Origin: an uncultured Winogradskyella sp.
Lineage (GTDB): Bacteria > Bacteroidota > Bacteroidia > Flavobacteriales > Flavobacteriaceae
Direction of reading: 5' to 3'
Length of the DNA stretch: 64,000 nucleotides
Assembly (NCBI RefSeq): GCF_947501905.1
Contig: NZ_CANMXL010000005.1
Coordinates: 1-64,000 of the forward strand
Below the pieces are notes generated by a model that was not told the origin of the DNA, did not search any database, and saw only the letters and a list, made by a program, of their open reading frames with translations. A program made the translations under genes and the position numbers. This document shows positions 27,716-36,833 of this stretch, in pieces; position 1 is the first letter of the stretch; each line of letters opens with the position of its first letter.

Positions 27716-29733
27716 TGCAGACAACGCTTGCAAAATTCAAAGACCAGATACTACAAGGTATACCCGAGCAATTACCTGATTCAAAACCTTATGACAAAGC
27801 TATAAATCATGCACCTTTTAGAAAGGATATTCTATCTCCTGAAGAAAAAAAGCTGGCATTACAAAATGCATTGAGATACTTTGATAAAAAACATCATAAA
27901 GTTTTATTAGAAGAGTTTAAAAAAGAGCTCGAAACTTATGGGCGTATATACATGTATCGGTATCGACCTGATTACAAAATGTATGCTAGATCAATTGATG
28001 AGTATCCAGCAAAATCTAAGCAAGCAGCAGCTATAATGCTTATGATTCAAAATAATTTGGATTATGCAGTAGCACAACATCCTCATGAACTCATTACTTA
28101 TGGTGGTAATGGAGGTGTGTTTTCTAACTGGGCACAATATCTATTGACTATGAAGTATTTGGCCGAAATGAATGATGAGCAAACACTTGTTATGTATTCT
28201 GGTCATCCAATGGGCTTATTCCCAAGTCATAAAGAAGCGCCTAGAGTTGTGGTTACTAACGGCATGATGATACCTAATTACTCTAAACCCGATGATTGGG
28301 AAAAGTTTAATGCACTTGGTGTGACACAGTATGGACAAATGACTGCGGGTAGTTACATGTACATTGGCCCACAAGGTATTGTCCATGGAACAACAATCAC
28401 AGTATTAAATGGATTTAGAAAAATAGGAAAAGAACCTAAAGGCAATTTGTTTGTAACATCAGGATTGGGTGGTATGTCTGGCGCACAACCAAAAGCTGGT
28501 AATATTGCAGGTTGTATTACAGTTTGTGCAGAGGTAAATCCAAAAATTACTCAAGTACGATTAGACCAAGGCTGGATTGATGAAAAAATTACGGATTTAG
28601 GAGAACTTGTTTCTAGAGTTAATAAAGCTAAAATTGAAAAAGAGACAATATCTATTGCCTATTTAGGCAATATTGTTGATGTCTGGGAAAAATTTGACGA
28701 AGCAAATATTTATATCGACTTAGGAAGTGACCAAACCTCACTTCACAATCCTTGGGCCGGTGGTTATTATCCTGTCGGAATCTCTTTCGAAGACGCCAAT
28801 GGCATGATGGCTAATAATCCTGAATTATTTAAAACCAAAGTACAAGAAACACTTCGTCGTCATGCCAATGCTATAAATAAACATACTAAAAAAGGCACGT
28901 ATTTCTTCGATTATGGCAATGCCTTTTTACTTGAAGCTTCACGTGCTGGTGCGGATATAATGAATGAAAATCCGTCATTAGGAAGAGAGTTTAAATACCC
29001 AAGTTACGTTCAAGATATTATGGGGCCAATGTGTTTTGATTACGGTTTTGGTCCTTTCCGTTGGGTATGCGCATCCGGAAAACCTGAAGATTTGCAAAAA
29101 ACTGATGAAATTGCTTGTGAAGTCCTTGAGGAATTAATGAAAGAAGCTCCAGTCGAAATTCAGCAACAAATGGCTGATAATATTCAGTGGATAAAAGGCG
29201 CGAAAGAAAATAAACTAGTTGTAGGCTCTCAAGCTAGAATATTATATGCAGATGCTGAGGGCCGTATGAAAATTGCCGAAGCTTTTAATAAAGCTATACA
29301 AAATAAAGAAATAGGATATGTAATTTTAGGACGCGACCACCACGATGTCTCTGGTACGGACTCTCCTTATCGAGAAACAAGTAACATATACGACGGCTCA
29401 AGATATACGGCAGATATGGCCATACACAATGTTATAGGTGACAGTTTTAGAGGCGCAACATGGGTAAGTATACACAATGGTGGTGGTGTTGGATGGGGCG
29501 AAGTTATAAATGGTGGTTTTGGTATGGTTCTTGATGGTAGTAAAGAAGCATCTAAACGTTTGAAACAGATGTTGTTTTGGGATGTTAACAACGGTATTTC
29601 AAGACGAAGTTGGGCTAGAAATGAAGGTGCAGTTTTTGCTATAAAACGTGCTATGGAAAGTGAGCCTAATCTAAAAGTTACATTACCAAATACTGTAGAC
29701 GATAAACTTTTAAACGGACTCGAACTCAAATAA
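27715..29733 (+). CDS. hutU: Urocanate hydratase, long form
   Basis: Second enzyme of histidine degradation; it hydrates urocanate to imidazolonepropionate with tightly bound NAD+. The 672-residue protein has 'YGGNGGVFSNWAQYLLTMK', 'YSGHPMGLFPS', VTSGLGGMSGAQPKAG (NAD-binding loop), GSDQTSLHNPWAGGYYP and GPFRWVCASGKPEDL. At 672 residues it is of the longer type also seen in animals, compared with about 560 in Pseudomonas. The start is the ATG at 27715 that overlaps the DUF5522 stop. No hutH, hutI or hutG is in the window. Confidence 0.97.
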   Translation: MQTTLAKFKDQILQGIPEQLPDSKPYDKAINHAPFRKDILSPEEKKLALQNALRYFDKKHHKVLLEEFKKELETYGRIYMYRYRPDYKMYARSIDEYPAKSKQAAAIMLMIQNNLDYAVAQHPHELITYGGNGGVFSNWAQYLLTMKYLAEMNDEQTLVMYSGHPMGLFPSHKEAPRVVVTNGMMIPNYSKPDDWEKFNALGVTQYGQMTAGSYMYIGPQGIVHGTTITVLNGFRKIGKEPKGNLFVTSGLGGMSGAQPKAGNIAGCITVCAEVNPKITQVRLDQGWIDEKITDLGELVSRVNKAKIEKETISIAYLGNIVDVWEKFDEANIYIDLGSDQTSLHNPWAGGYYPVGISFEDANGMMANNPELFKTKVQETLRRHANAINKHTKKGTYFFDYGNAFLLEASRAGADIMNENPSLGREFKYPSYVQDIMGPMCFDYGFGPFRWVCASGKPEDLQKTDEIACEVLEELMKEAPVEIQQQMADNIQWIKGAKENKLVVGSQARILYADAEGRMKIAEAFNKAIQNKEIGYVILGRDHHDVSGTDSPYRETSNIYDGSRYTADMAIHNVIGDSFRGATWVSIHNGGGVGWGEVINGGFGMVLDGSKEASKRLKQMLFWDVNNGISRRSWARNEGAVFAIKRAMESEPNLKVTLPNTVDDKLLNGLELK

Positions 29734-29746
29734 AACTACTCAGATT

Positions 29747-30331
29747 ATGAAAAAGACAATTAAATTTCTTCCTGTATTATTTTTAGCAGTATTAATGAGC
29801 TCTTGTAGTTCTGTGCGTGTAGCATCAGACTATGATAAAGAAACTCAATTTAACGATTACAAAACTTTTGCTTTTTTCAAGCCAGGAATTGACAAAGCAG
29901 AAATCAGCGACTTGGATAAACGCCGAATACTTAAAGCTGTTGAAGCAGAATTGATGGCAAAAGGCATGACTAAATCAGAAAATCCTGATATGCTAGTTAG
30001 CATTTTCACCAAATCAAACCAACGCGTAGACATATACAACAATGCTTGGGGTGTTGGCGCTTGGGGCTGGGGTGGATTTGGAAGATGGGGCTGGGTACCT
30101 GGTTGGGGTGCCTGGGGGCCTGGTTTTGGCTGGGGCGGAAATAACGTCTCTACAAGAACCGAAGGTATTCTCTTTGTAGATTTTATTGATGCAAATAAGA
30201 AACAACTTATATGGCAAGGATCCGGAACTGGTTATCTAGCCACCAAAAATGTTGAAAAGAAAGAAGCTAGAATTAAAGAATTTGTTTCTGCAATGATGAC
30301 AAAATATCCGCCAGAAGCTAGTACAAAATAA
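29747..30331 (+). CDS. DUF4136 lipoprotein
   Basis: A 194-residue lipoprotein with lipobox Cys (LMSSCSS). The family pattern VASDYDKETQFNDYKTFAFF opens the mature part, followed by the EADL-like segment ENPDMLVSI; the end has QLIWQGSGTGYL. Between about residues 99 and 127 lies a Gly/Trp-rich low-complexity loop. DUF4136 proteins are common exported proteins of unknown role. The gene follows hutU by 13 bases, so it is probably on the same transcript, which ends at the terminator behind it. Confidence 0.9.
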   Translation: MKKTIKFLPVLFLAVLMSSCSSVRVASDYDKETQFNDYKTFAFFKPGIDKAEISDLDKRRILKAVEAELMAKGMTKSENPDMLVSIFTKSNQRVDIYNNAWGVGAWGWGGFGRWGWVPGWGAWGPGFGWGGNNVSTRTEGILFVDFIDANKKQLIWQGSGTGYLATKNVEKKEARIKEFVSAMMTKYPPEASTK

Positions 30332-30353
30332 AAGATATAATACTTATCTAATC

Positions 30354-30386
30354 AAGAGCACCCACTATTTGGGTGCTCTTTTTTTG
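30354..30386 (+). terminator. Rho-independent terminator after the DUF4136 gene
   Basis: Perfect 10-base stem (30354-30363 with 30371-30380, aagagcaccc arm), 7-base loop, T-run. Confidence 0.88.
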
Positions 30387-30420
30387 AATATAGTCTTACA
30401 AGTCATCTCCCATAAAAGTT

Positions 30421-30428
30421 TATCTTTG
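30421..30428 (+). promoter_or_regulatory. Bacteroidota-type -7 box for the SulP gene (TATCTTTG)
   Basis: TATCTTTG fits TAnnTTTG, 22 bases before the ATG at 30451. Confidence 0.55.
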
Positions 30429-30450
30429 CGCACTTTTAAGATGAAGCATT

Positions 30451-32130
30451 ATGATATTAGGCCAAACAACTCGAAAAAATTTCACGCAAAATCCCAAGAA
30501 TGATATTCTTTCTGGATTAACGGTAGCATTGGCTTTAGTTCCAGAAGCTGTAGCTTTTGCTTTTGTCGCTGGTGTTGACCCGCTTGTTGGCTTGTATGGT
30601 GCTTTTATGATGGGAATTGTAACGGCACTTTTTGGTGGAAGACCTGGTATGATTTCTGGAGCAACTGGCGCTATGGCTGTGGTTATGGTTCACTTAATTC
30701 AAAAAGGAAATGAAGTTGGCTTAACTCTTGAAACTCCAATCGAAAATCTTGGCTTACAGTGGCTATTTATTACCTTACTATTCGTCGGAGGGATTCAAAT
30801 TTTAGCCGGTGTTTTTAAACTTGGAAAATTTGTACGTTTAATTCCACATCCAGTAATGATGGGATTTGTTAATGGTCTTGCAATTGTTATTTTCTTATCT
30901 CAGTTAGGTTTATTTCCTAATGCAGTACCTAAAGACATTTCTATTTGGAGTAATACTTCAGAGTGGTTTTCGGCTTTATTTACAAATGCTGCTTTTTGGA
31001 AAATGATGGGCTTTATTGGATTAACTATGGGCATTATGTATGGTTTACCTAAACTCACTAAAAAAATACCAGCTGCATTAATCGCAATAATTGTGGTTGC
31101 AAGCATTACTATATTTGGTGGCATAGAAATGAGTACCGTAGGTTCATTTATCAGAGATGGTGGCGGTGAAGGATTACAAGGAAGCTTACCAACATTTCAA
31201 GATCAAATTTTTGGATTATTCAACACCCTAGATGGTCACTTTCTAAAAACTATTTTACCTACCGCATTTATATTAGCAGCTATTGGTTTAATTGAATCTT
31301 TGATGACCTTGAACCTTATTGATGAAATGACCGAAACTCGTGGTAATGGAAACCGCGAATGTGTTGCACAAGGTGGTGCTAATATATTGAATGGTTTATT
31401 TGGCGGAATGGGCGGTTGTGCTATGATTGGTCAATCTATAATTAATGTAGATTCCGGTGGACGTGGTCGTTTATCTGGAGCTGTTGCAGCAATAGCTTTA
31501 TTATGCTTTGTATTATTTGGCGCGCCTTTAATTGAACAAATTCCTATTGCAGCTTTGGTAGGCGTTATGTTTATGGTAGTTATCGGAACATTTGCTTGGT
31601 CTAGTTTCAGAATTATAAGAAAAATTCCTTTATCAGATGCCATTGTTTTAATTGCTGTATCTGCCATTACGGTTTGGAAAGATTTAGCCGTAGCGGTAAT
31701 TGCGGGTGTTATTATTTCGGCATTAGTCTTTGCATGGAAAAATGCTACCATGATTAGAGCACGTAAACGTATGCAGCCAGATGGCACCAAAACTTATGAA
31801 ATTTGGGGACCATTATTCTTTGGTTCTATTCAGAATTTCAATTCAAAATTTGATGTGAAAAATGACCCTCAAAATATTGAAATTGATTTTGTAGAATCTC
31901 GCGTAAGTGATCATTCTGCATTAGAAGCTATTTTTAATTTAGTCAATAAATATGAGGCTGAAGGAAAGTCCATCAAGCTAAAGCATCTTAGCCAAGATTG
32001 TAAAGTATTGCTACGAAAAGCAAGTCCTAAATTTGAAGAAGTCATCATTGAAGATATTGATGATCCGAGATATCACTTGGCCGCAAATCCCGAGAAGTTT
32101 ACAAAATCCTTATCTGAATATAAAATTTAA
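30451..32130 (+). CDS. SulP-family anion transporter with STAS domain
   Basis: A 559-residue inner-membrane transporter of the SLC26/SulP family. About 12 hydrophobic segments fill residues 20-430, including the N-terminal family signature LSGLTVALALVPEAVAFAF and the 'GGRPGMISGATGAMAVVM' segment. A C-terminal STAS domain (about 445-535) includes ALEAIFNLVNKYEAEGK. Substrates in the family include sulfate, bicarbonate, chloride and dicarboxylates; the sequence does not tell which. No carbonic anhydrase gene is directly adjacent. Monocistronic. Confidence 0.94.
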   Translation: MILGQTTRKNFTQNPKNDILSGLTVALALVPEAVAFAFVAGVDPLVGLYGAFMMGIVTALFGGRPGMISGATGAMAVVMVHLIQKGNEVGLTLETPIENLGLQWLFITLLFVGGIQILAGVFKLGKFVRLIPHPVMMGFVNGLAIVIFLSQLGLFPNAVPKDISIWSNTSEWFSALFTNAAFWKMMGFIGLTMGIMYGLPKLTKKIPAALIAIIVVASITIFGGIEMSTVGSFIRDGGGEGLQGSLPTFQDQIFGLFNTLDGHFLKTILPTAFILAAIGLIESLMTLNLIDEMTETRGNGNRECVAQGGANILNGLFGGMGGCAMIGQSIINVDSGGRGRLSGAVAAIALLCFVLFGAPLIEQIPIAALVGVMFMVVIGTFAWSSFRIIRKIPLSDAIVLIAVSAITVWKDLAVAVIAGVIISALVFAWKNATMIRARKRMQPDGTKTYEIWGPLFFGSIQNFNSKFDVKNDPQNIEIDFVESRVSDHSALEAIFNLVNKYEAEGKSIKLKHLSQDCKVLLRKASPKFEEVIIEDIDDPRYHLAANPEKFTKSLSEYKI

Positions 32131-32227
32131 GCCAACTTTACATTCTTTATTTACTGCTTACTAATTAAGTATTAAGTGATTAGCTAACTATTTTCTTCAG
32201 TTCACTAAAATAAAAGAGCGAAAATAA

Positions 32228-32256
32228 TTGAAAATCAATTAATTAGACTACTTTCG
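32228..32256 (+). promoter_or_regulatory. Likely promoter of the cold-shock gene (TTG, 18 bases, TACTTTCG)
   Basis: A TTG at 32228-32230 and TACTTTCG at 32249-32256 lie 18 bases apart, close to the Bacteroidota -33/-7 arrangement, although the -7 box has C for T. The ATG follows 23 bases later. Confidence 0.45.
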
Positions 32257-32279
32257 TACTCAATTTAATATATTTTAAT

Positions 32280-32471
32280 ATGAGTACTGGTACAGTAAAA
32301 TTTTTTAATGATTCTAAAGGTTTTGGATTCATAACAGAAGAAGGAAGCGACAAAGATCATTTTGTACACATTTCCGGTTTAGTTGATGAAGTAAAAGAAG
32401 GTGACAATGTAGAATTCGATTTAACAGAAGGAAAAAAGGGATTAAACGCAGTAAATGTAAAAGTTATATAA
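32280..32471 (+). CDS. Cold-shock protein, CspA family
   Basis: A 63-residue single cold-shock domain with both RNA-binding motifs: RNP1 (KGFGFI) and RNP2 (HFVHIS). It binds single-stranded nucleic acids as an RNA chaperone. Length and start (MSTGTVKFFN) are typical. The 149-base gap upstream contains a likely promoter near 32228-32256 and no other gene. A strong bidirectional terminator follows. Whether it is cold-induced cannot be told from the sequence. Confidence 0.97.
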   Translation: MSTGTVKFFNDSKGFGFITEEGSDKDHFVHISGLVDEVKEGDNVEFDLTEGKKGLNAVNVKVI

Positions 32472-32496
32472 TTATATACCTTAAATCTTTTTAAAG

Positions 32497-32528
32497 AAAA
32501 AGCCATCTTAATTAAGATGGCTTTTTTT
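32497..32528. terminator. Bidirectional terminator between the cold-shock and bestrophin genes
   Basis: Arms aaaaagccatctta (32497-32510) and taagatggcttttt with a 2-base loop centre; A- and T-runs serve both strands. Confidence 0.88.
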
Positions 32529-32529
32529 A

Positions 32530-33633
32530 CTACATAACTATATCATTTTTCCATTCGTAAGGTTCAGGAATATCAGTATCATCAATTAATTGTCTAATAT
32601 CTATTTCTATACCTCTACTCATGTTAGTGATAGGCACATCATTAGGACCACCTTCAAATGGGTTTTCTGTATTTTCTCCAATAGCTTCCATCGTGTGAAA
32701 CACCCATGCTAACAAAGCACTAAAAGGTATCGAAAACCACACAAAATGTTTTGCAATAAATTCCTGAATTAAATGCCCCCAAGATGTCCTTGATTGATGA
32801 ACTGTTAACTCACTCATAATATGCTTTCCAATCGATTCAAACTCCTCCATAATTCCATAAGGAATCATCAAAATAAATAGCCAAACAAAAATATAATTCA
32901 TGGTGGCATACTGCCTTGGATACGGGAAATTCTTAATACGCTCACTCTTTCCTTGAAGCGTGTAGAATTCAACCAACATATTCTCCATTTCCATATGCCT
33001 AAAATCATCTATAAGGCCTAAGGTTTTTAATTCTTTTAATCGCCTAGATTGAATCCCTAAAATTTGTGATGCTTGATTCACTTTAGCAAATAACTCATCA
33101 TACTCTTTATCTGAAACATATGGACTAATAGCTTCTTTGATAGGAATTGTGTCTTCGCAAACCAAATATTGCGATTCACGAAATTCCTTATTAGATTTCT
33201 TATTTTTTAAATGCATTTCCCAAGGTTTATCCTTTCGCAATTGATATCGCAAAGCCGTAAGCCAAGCCACATGTCGATGTACTAGTTCCTTGTGTATATG
33301 ATGAAGTTCAGCTTCAGAGATAGGATTTTTTGCAAATTGATTTGTAATAAAATCTTTAACTTGAATAGTCCAAGATCTCGATGCATTAACAATACCACCC
33401 CAAATTTTACGAGCTTCCCAAAGCCTATCGTATGAGGCGTTATTCTTAAAACTGACCAAAAAGGCTACAGCTGTACCTAAAACACCTAAAGGCAACCAAG
33501 GGACATGTAACCATTTTAAGCCAACAATATCAAATAGAATAACTGGTATTGTAGCTAAAATAAAAAAAAGGAATAGATACCTTCGCGTCCATTTAATGAC
33601 CCCTTTTACAGGAAATATTCGTCTTGTATACAT
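32530..33633 (-). CDS. Bestrophin-like membrane channel
   Basis: A 367-residue protein of the bestrophin/UPF0187 family. Seen are the N-terminal helix with 'RRYLFLFFILATIPVIL', the family-specific 'FLVSFKNNASYDRLWEARKIWG' region (Tyr-Asp-Arg-x-Trp-Glu), and two further hydrophobic helices near 240 and 285-310, followed by NPFEGGPNDVP. Bacterial members form pentameric channels conducting cations or anions. The gene is alone on the minus strand next to the keto-acid dehydrogenase genes, with no evident shared role. Confidence 0.92.
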   Translation of the reverse strand: MYTRRIFPVKGVIKWTRRYLFLFFILATIPVILFDIVGLKWLHVPWLPLGVLGTAVAFLVSFKNNASYDRLWEARKIWGGIVNASRSWTIQVKDFITNQFAKNPISEAELHHIHKELVHRHVAWLTALRYQLRKDKPWEMHLKNKKSNKEFRESQYLVCEDTIPIKEAISPYVSDKEYDELFAKVNQASQILGIQSRRLKELKTLGLIDDFRHMEMENMLVEFYTLQGKSERIKNFPYPRQYATMNYIFVWLFILMIPYGIMEEFESIGKHIMSELTVHQSRTSWGHLIQEFIAKHFVWFSIPFSALLAWVFHTMEAIGENTENPFEGGPNDVPITNMSRGIEIDIRQLIDDTDIPEPYEWKNDIVM

Positions 33634-33666
33634 GAAATTATGTTATATCATGTAATATACAAAAGA

Positions 33667-35715
33667 CTAATAATTAAGCAAGACTTCTATTTTAGCTTTT
33701 ACCTTTTCGGTTGAAGGAATCATGGTTTGTTCTAAAGTAGAATTTAATGGGATTGCTGGCATATTTTCGCTTCCAATTGTCATTACTGGCGCATCTAAAT
33801 ATTTGAAACATTCTTCTTGAATTTTTCCAGCTAATGCTCTGGCAAAACTATTATTAGAAGGCTCTTCAGTTACCACTAAACATTTACCTGTTTTCTTAAC
33901 TGACTTCATAATTGTGTCTTCATCAAGCGGATATAATGTTCGTAAATCAATGATTTCTATTTGATCTCGCATATCGAGTTCTCCTGACGCATTATAAGCC
34001 CAATGAACACCCATTCCATAAGTTATTATAGTCAGCGTTTCAACATCATCTTGTTTCCAAATCTCTTGAAGTACCCAAGCTTTGCCAAATGGTAATATAT
34101 AATCTTCAGAAGGTTCAACAGATGTTGCACCATTTGTTCCTGGTACTTTAGACCAATACAAACCTTTGTGTTCTAAAATAACCACAGGATTTGGGTCGTG
34201 ATAAGCCGCTTTCATTAAGCCTTTTAAGTCAGCTCCATTACTTGGATAGGCGATTTTAATACCACGAATATTTGTAATTACACTTTCTACTGAAGACGAA
34301 TGGTATGGCCCACCACTGCCATATGCACCAATGGGCACACGAAGAATCATACTCACAGGCCATTTACCATTAGATAGATAGCAGCTACGACTTACTTCTG
34401 TAAATAACTGATTGAGTCCTGGCCAGATGTAATCGGCAAATTGCACCTCAACAATTGGTTTTAATCCAACTGCAGACATTCCGACTGTGCTCCCAACAAT
34501 AAAAGCTTCTTGTATTGGCGTATTAAATACACGGTCGTCACCAAATTTTTGAGCTAATGTTGCTGCTTCCCTAAACACACCGCCTAGTCGTCCTCCAACA
34601 TCTTGACCATATAGCAAGCATTCTTTATGCTCTCTCATTAATTCTTCAACAGCAAATAAAGCACAGTCGACCATTACCACTTTATCAGCTCCTTCTGGTT
34701 CACGTGTTCCTTTTTCTTCTGTTATTGGCGTTGTTACAAAATCATGCGTAAATAAATCTTCAGGTTTTGGATTTTCAGCTTCTAAGGCTTTTTCGAAGTC
34801 TGATGTTACTTTTTCTTTAGCTTCATCTTCTATCACATTGACCTCAGATTCAGTAAACCCATTATCTAATAATTGTTGTTTTAAAACCGGATATGGGTCA
34901 CGTGAACGTGCTTCGTCTAAATCATCACGATACCATTCCATTCGCACACCAGATGTATGATGATTTAACAACGGAACTTTGGCATGTACTAAAAATGGGC
35001 GACGCTCTTTACGTATAATCTCAATCACTTTTTCGATAGCTTCATAGCTTTCTATAAAATTAGCGCCATCAATTGAAATCGCATCTAAACCATGAAATCC
35101 TTGAGCGTATTCAAATGCGTTTTGCGCTCTTGTTTCTGCAGCATTCGCCGAAATATCCCATCCATTGTCCTGTACCAAGTATAAAATAGGCATTTGTTTC
35201 AAGGCAGCCATTTGGAACGCTTCAGCTATCTCACCTTCAGTCACAGACGCATCACCAAGTGAACACACTGAAATAGGGTTTTCAACCGAATTGTCATTTA
35301 AACCTTGTAATTCTTTGTATTGCATTCCCATAGCAACACCTGTTGCTGGAATAGCTTGCATACCAGTTGCTGAAGACTGGTGCGGAATTTTAGGCTTATC
35401 ATCGTCTTTTAAACTTGGATGCGAATAATACGTTCTTCCACCTGAAAACGGGTCATCTTTTTTAGCTAACAACTGTAACATTAAATCATAGGGCTCTAAA
35501 CCAAATGACAATAACATGGCATCATCCCTATAGTAAGGAAATGCATAATCTTGAGGTAATAATTGCATTCCTAAAGCAACCTGAACAGCTTCATGCCCCC
35601 GAGATGTTGCATGCACATATTTTGAAACTTGTTTAAAATTCTCTTCGTACAACTCCGCCATAGCTTTTGCAGTGCAGAGTTTAGAAAACCCCTTTTTTAG
35701 TATATCTTTTTTCAT
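33667..35715 (-). CDS. Branched-chain 2-oxoacid dehydrogenase E1, alpha-beta fusion
   Basis: Thiamine-diphosphate enzyme that decarboxylates 2-oxo acids and hands the acyl group to the E2 lipoyl arm. One 682-residue chain carries the alpha part (about 1-330, with SATGMQAIPATGVAMGMQ and the ThDP motif GDASVTEGEIAEAFQMAA) and the beta part (about 345-682, with LLYGQDVGGRLGGVFREA and PIGAYGSGGPYHSSS). Fused E1 of this kind is common in Bacteroidota. Adjacency to ilvE and the E2 gene supports a branched-chain substrate. It starts 1 base from the ilvE stop. The E3 subunit is not in the window. Confidence 0.93.
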   Translation of the reverse strand: MKKDILKKGFSKLCTAKAMAELYEENFKQVSKYVHATSRGHEAVQVALGMQLLPQDYAFPYYRDDAMLLSFGLEPYDLMLQLLAKKDDPFSGGRTYYSHPSLKDDDKPKIPHQSSATGMQAIPATGVAMGMQYKELQGLNDNSVENPISVCSLGDASVTEGEIAEAFQMAALKQMPILYLVQDNGWDISANAAETRAQNAFEYAQGFHGLDAISIDGANFIESYEAIEKVIEIIRKERRPFLVHAKVPLLNHHTSGVRMEWYRDDLDEARSRDPYPVLKQQLLDNGFTESEVNVIEDEAKEKVTSDFEKALEAENPKPEDLFTHDFVTTPITEEKGTREPEGADKVVMVDCALFAVEELMREHKECLLYGQDVGGRLGGVFREAATLAQKFGDDRVFNTPIQEAFIVGSTVGMSAVGLKPIVEVQFADYIWPGLNQLFTEVSRSCYLSNGKWPVSMILRVPIGAYGSGGPYHSSSVESVITNIRGIKIAYPSNGADLKGLMKAAYHDPNPVVILEHKGLYWSKVPGTNGATSVEPSEDYILPFGKAWVLQEIWKQDDVETLTIITYGMGVHWAYNASGELDMRDQIEIIDLRTLYPLDEDTIMKSVKKTGKCLVVTEEPSNNSFARALAGKIQEECFKYLDAPVMTIGSENMPAIPLNSTLEQTMIPSTEKVKAKIEVLLNY

Positions 35716-36783
35716 CTAAGCCAATTGCTTTCTTGTTTTTAACATCCAACCAAATTTATCTTCTAGCTGTCCGGTCTTGATGGCATTTAAAGTATCATTA
35801 ACTTCTAAGCCAACTGGGCTTTGGTCTGATACATGAATTGTTTCACCTTCTAATCCTATCTCTTGAATATATGCAATACCAACTGCTGTACCTGTACCAA
35901 ATGCTTCTTCTAATGTTCCGTTTTCTGAGGCAATCTTTATTTCGTCTAAGGTGATTTTTCGTTCTATCACCTTATAATTCATAGCTCTAAGCATATCAAT
36001 AACGCTAGCTCTTGTAATACCGTGAAGTACAGAACCATCTAACTCTGGTGTAATAAATTCTCCATCTATCTTAAAGAAGATATTCATCGTTCCAACTTCT
36101 TGAATGTATTTATGCTCAGCCGCATCCAACCACAAAACTTGGTCATAACCTTTAGCTTTAGCTAGTTCAGTTGGTCTAATTGCCGCTGCATAATTTCCAG
36201 CAGCTTTTGCTTCACCTGTGCCTCCTAATGCAGCTCTGATAAATTGCTTTTCTGCCCAAAGTTTTATACGCTTACTAAAAAATGGACCAGCAGGTGATGC
36301 CATAATAATAAACTTATAATGTGTAGCTGCACGCATACCAATAAATGGCTCATCTGCATACATAAAAGGTCTCAAGTATAAAGCACTTCCTTCTTTTGGC
36401 GGAATCCAATTATGTTCTAAACTCACTAATTCTTTTAACCCATCTACAAATAAATCTTCAGGAACATTTGGCATTCCCATACGGTCAGCACTCAAATTTA
36501 AACGTTTAGCATTCTGCTCTGGTCTAAACAACATAGGCTCACCTTCCGTATCCTTATAGGCTTTCATTCCTTCAAATATGGCTTGTCCATAATGCAAAGC
36601 CATTGCTGCTGGATGAGTTGGAATTAGTCCCATAGGAACTATTCTTGGGTTCACCCATGCACCATTTTCATAATCACAGATAAACATGTGATCTGTAAAG
36701 GTTGTTCCTAATGGAATATTATTGAAATCTAAAGTATCAACTCTAGATTGTTCTACTTTGGTTATTGGAATATTGTAACTCAT
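35716..36783 (-). CDS. ilvE: Branched-chain amino-acid aminotransferase
   Basis: PLP fold-type IV enzyme that interconverts Leu, Ile and Val with their 2-oxo acids. The 355-residue protein has 'PTHPAAMALHYGQAIFEGMKA', LYLRPFMYADEPFIG and the class IV region YIQEVGTMNIFF, followed by TPELDGSVLHGITRASVIDM. Length is that of the larger mitochondrial-like form. It is sandwiched between E2 (upstream) and E1 (downstream), so here it probably serves catabolism: transamination supplies the substrate for the dehydrogenase. Biosynthetic use is also possible. Confidence 0.95.
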   Translation of the reverse strand: MSYNIPITKVEQSRVDTLDFNNIPLGTTFTDHMFICDYENGAWVNPRIVPMGLIPTHPAAMALHYGQAIFEGMKAYKDTEGEPMLFRPEQNAKRLNLSADRMGMPNVPEDLFVDGLKELVSLEHNWIPPKEGSALYLRPFMYADEPFIGMRAATHYKFIIMASPAGPFFSKRIKLWAEKQFIRAALGGTGEAKAAGNYAAAIRPTELAKAKGYDQVLWLDAAEHKYIQEVGTMNIFFKIDGEFITPELDGSVLHGITRASVIDMLRAMNYKVIERKITLDEIKIASENGTLEEAFGTGTAVGIAYIQEIGLEGETIHVSDQSPVGLEVNDTLNAIKTGQLEDKFGWMLKTRKQLA

Positions 36784-36800
36784 AATTTTAATGATTTATG

Positions 36801-36828
36801 AGATTCTGAAACAAGTTCAGAATGACAA
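36801..36828. repeat. Short dispersed hairpin repeat, copy 1
   Basis: Inverted arms attctgaa (36803-36810) and ttcagaat (36816-36823) flanked by a trailing gacaaat. The same arms recur around 50401-50452, and a degenerate relative lies around 49086-49114. All copies are intergenic. Confidence 0.6.
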
Positions 36829-36833
36829 ATGGT

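Noticed and set aside
29367..29729. Minus-strand 120-residue frame inside hutU
   Set aside because: Antisense of conserved urocanase sequence; Pro/Ser-rich translation without motif.
30045..30145. Gly/Trp-rich repeat tract in the DUF4136 gene as a separate repeat element
   Set aside because: It is in frame, part of the protein, and the surrounding DUF4136 domain is intact.
31431..31790. Minus-strand 119-residue frame inside the SulP gene
   Set aside because: Shadow of a membrane protein; Thr/Ala/Ile-rich pattern explained by the opposite strand.
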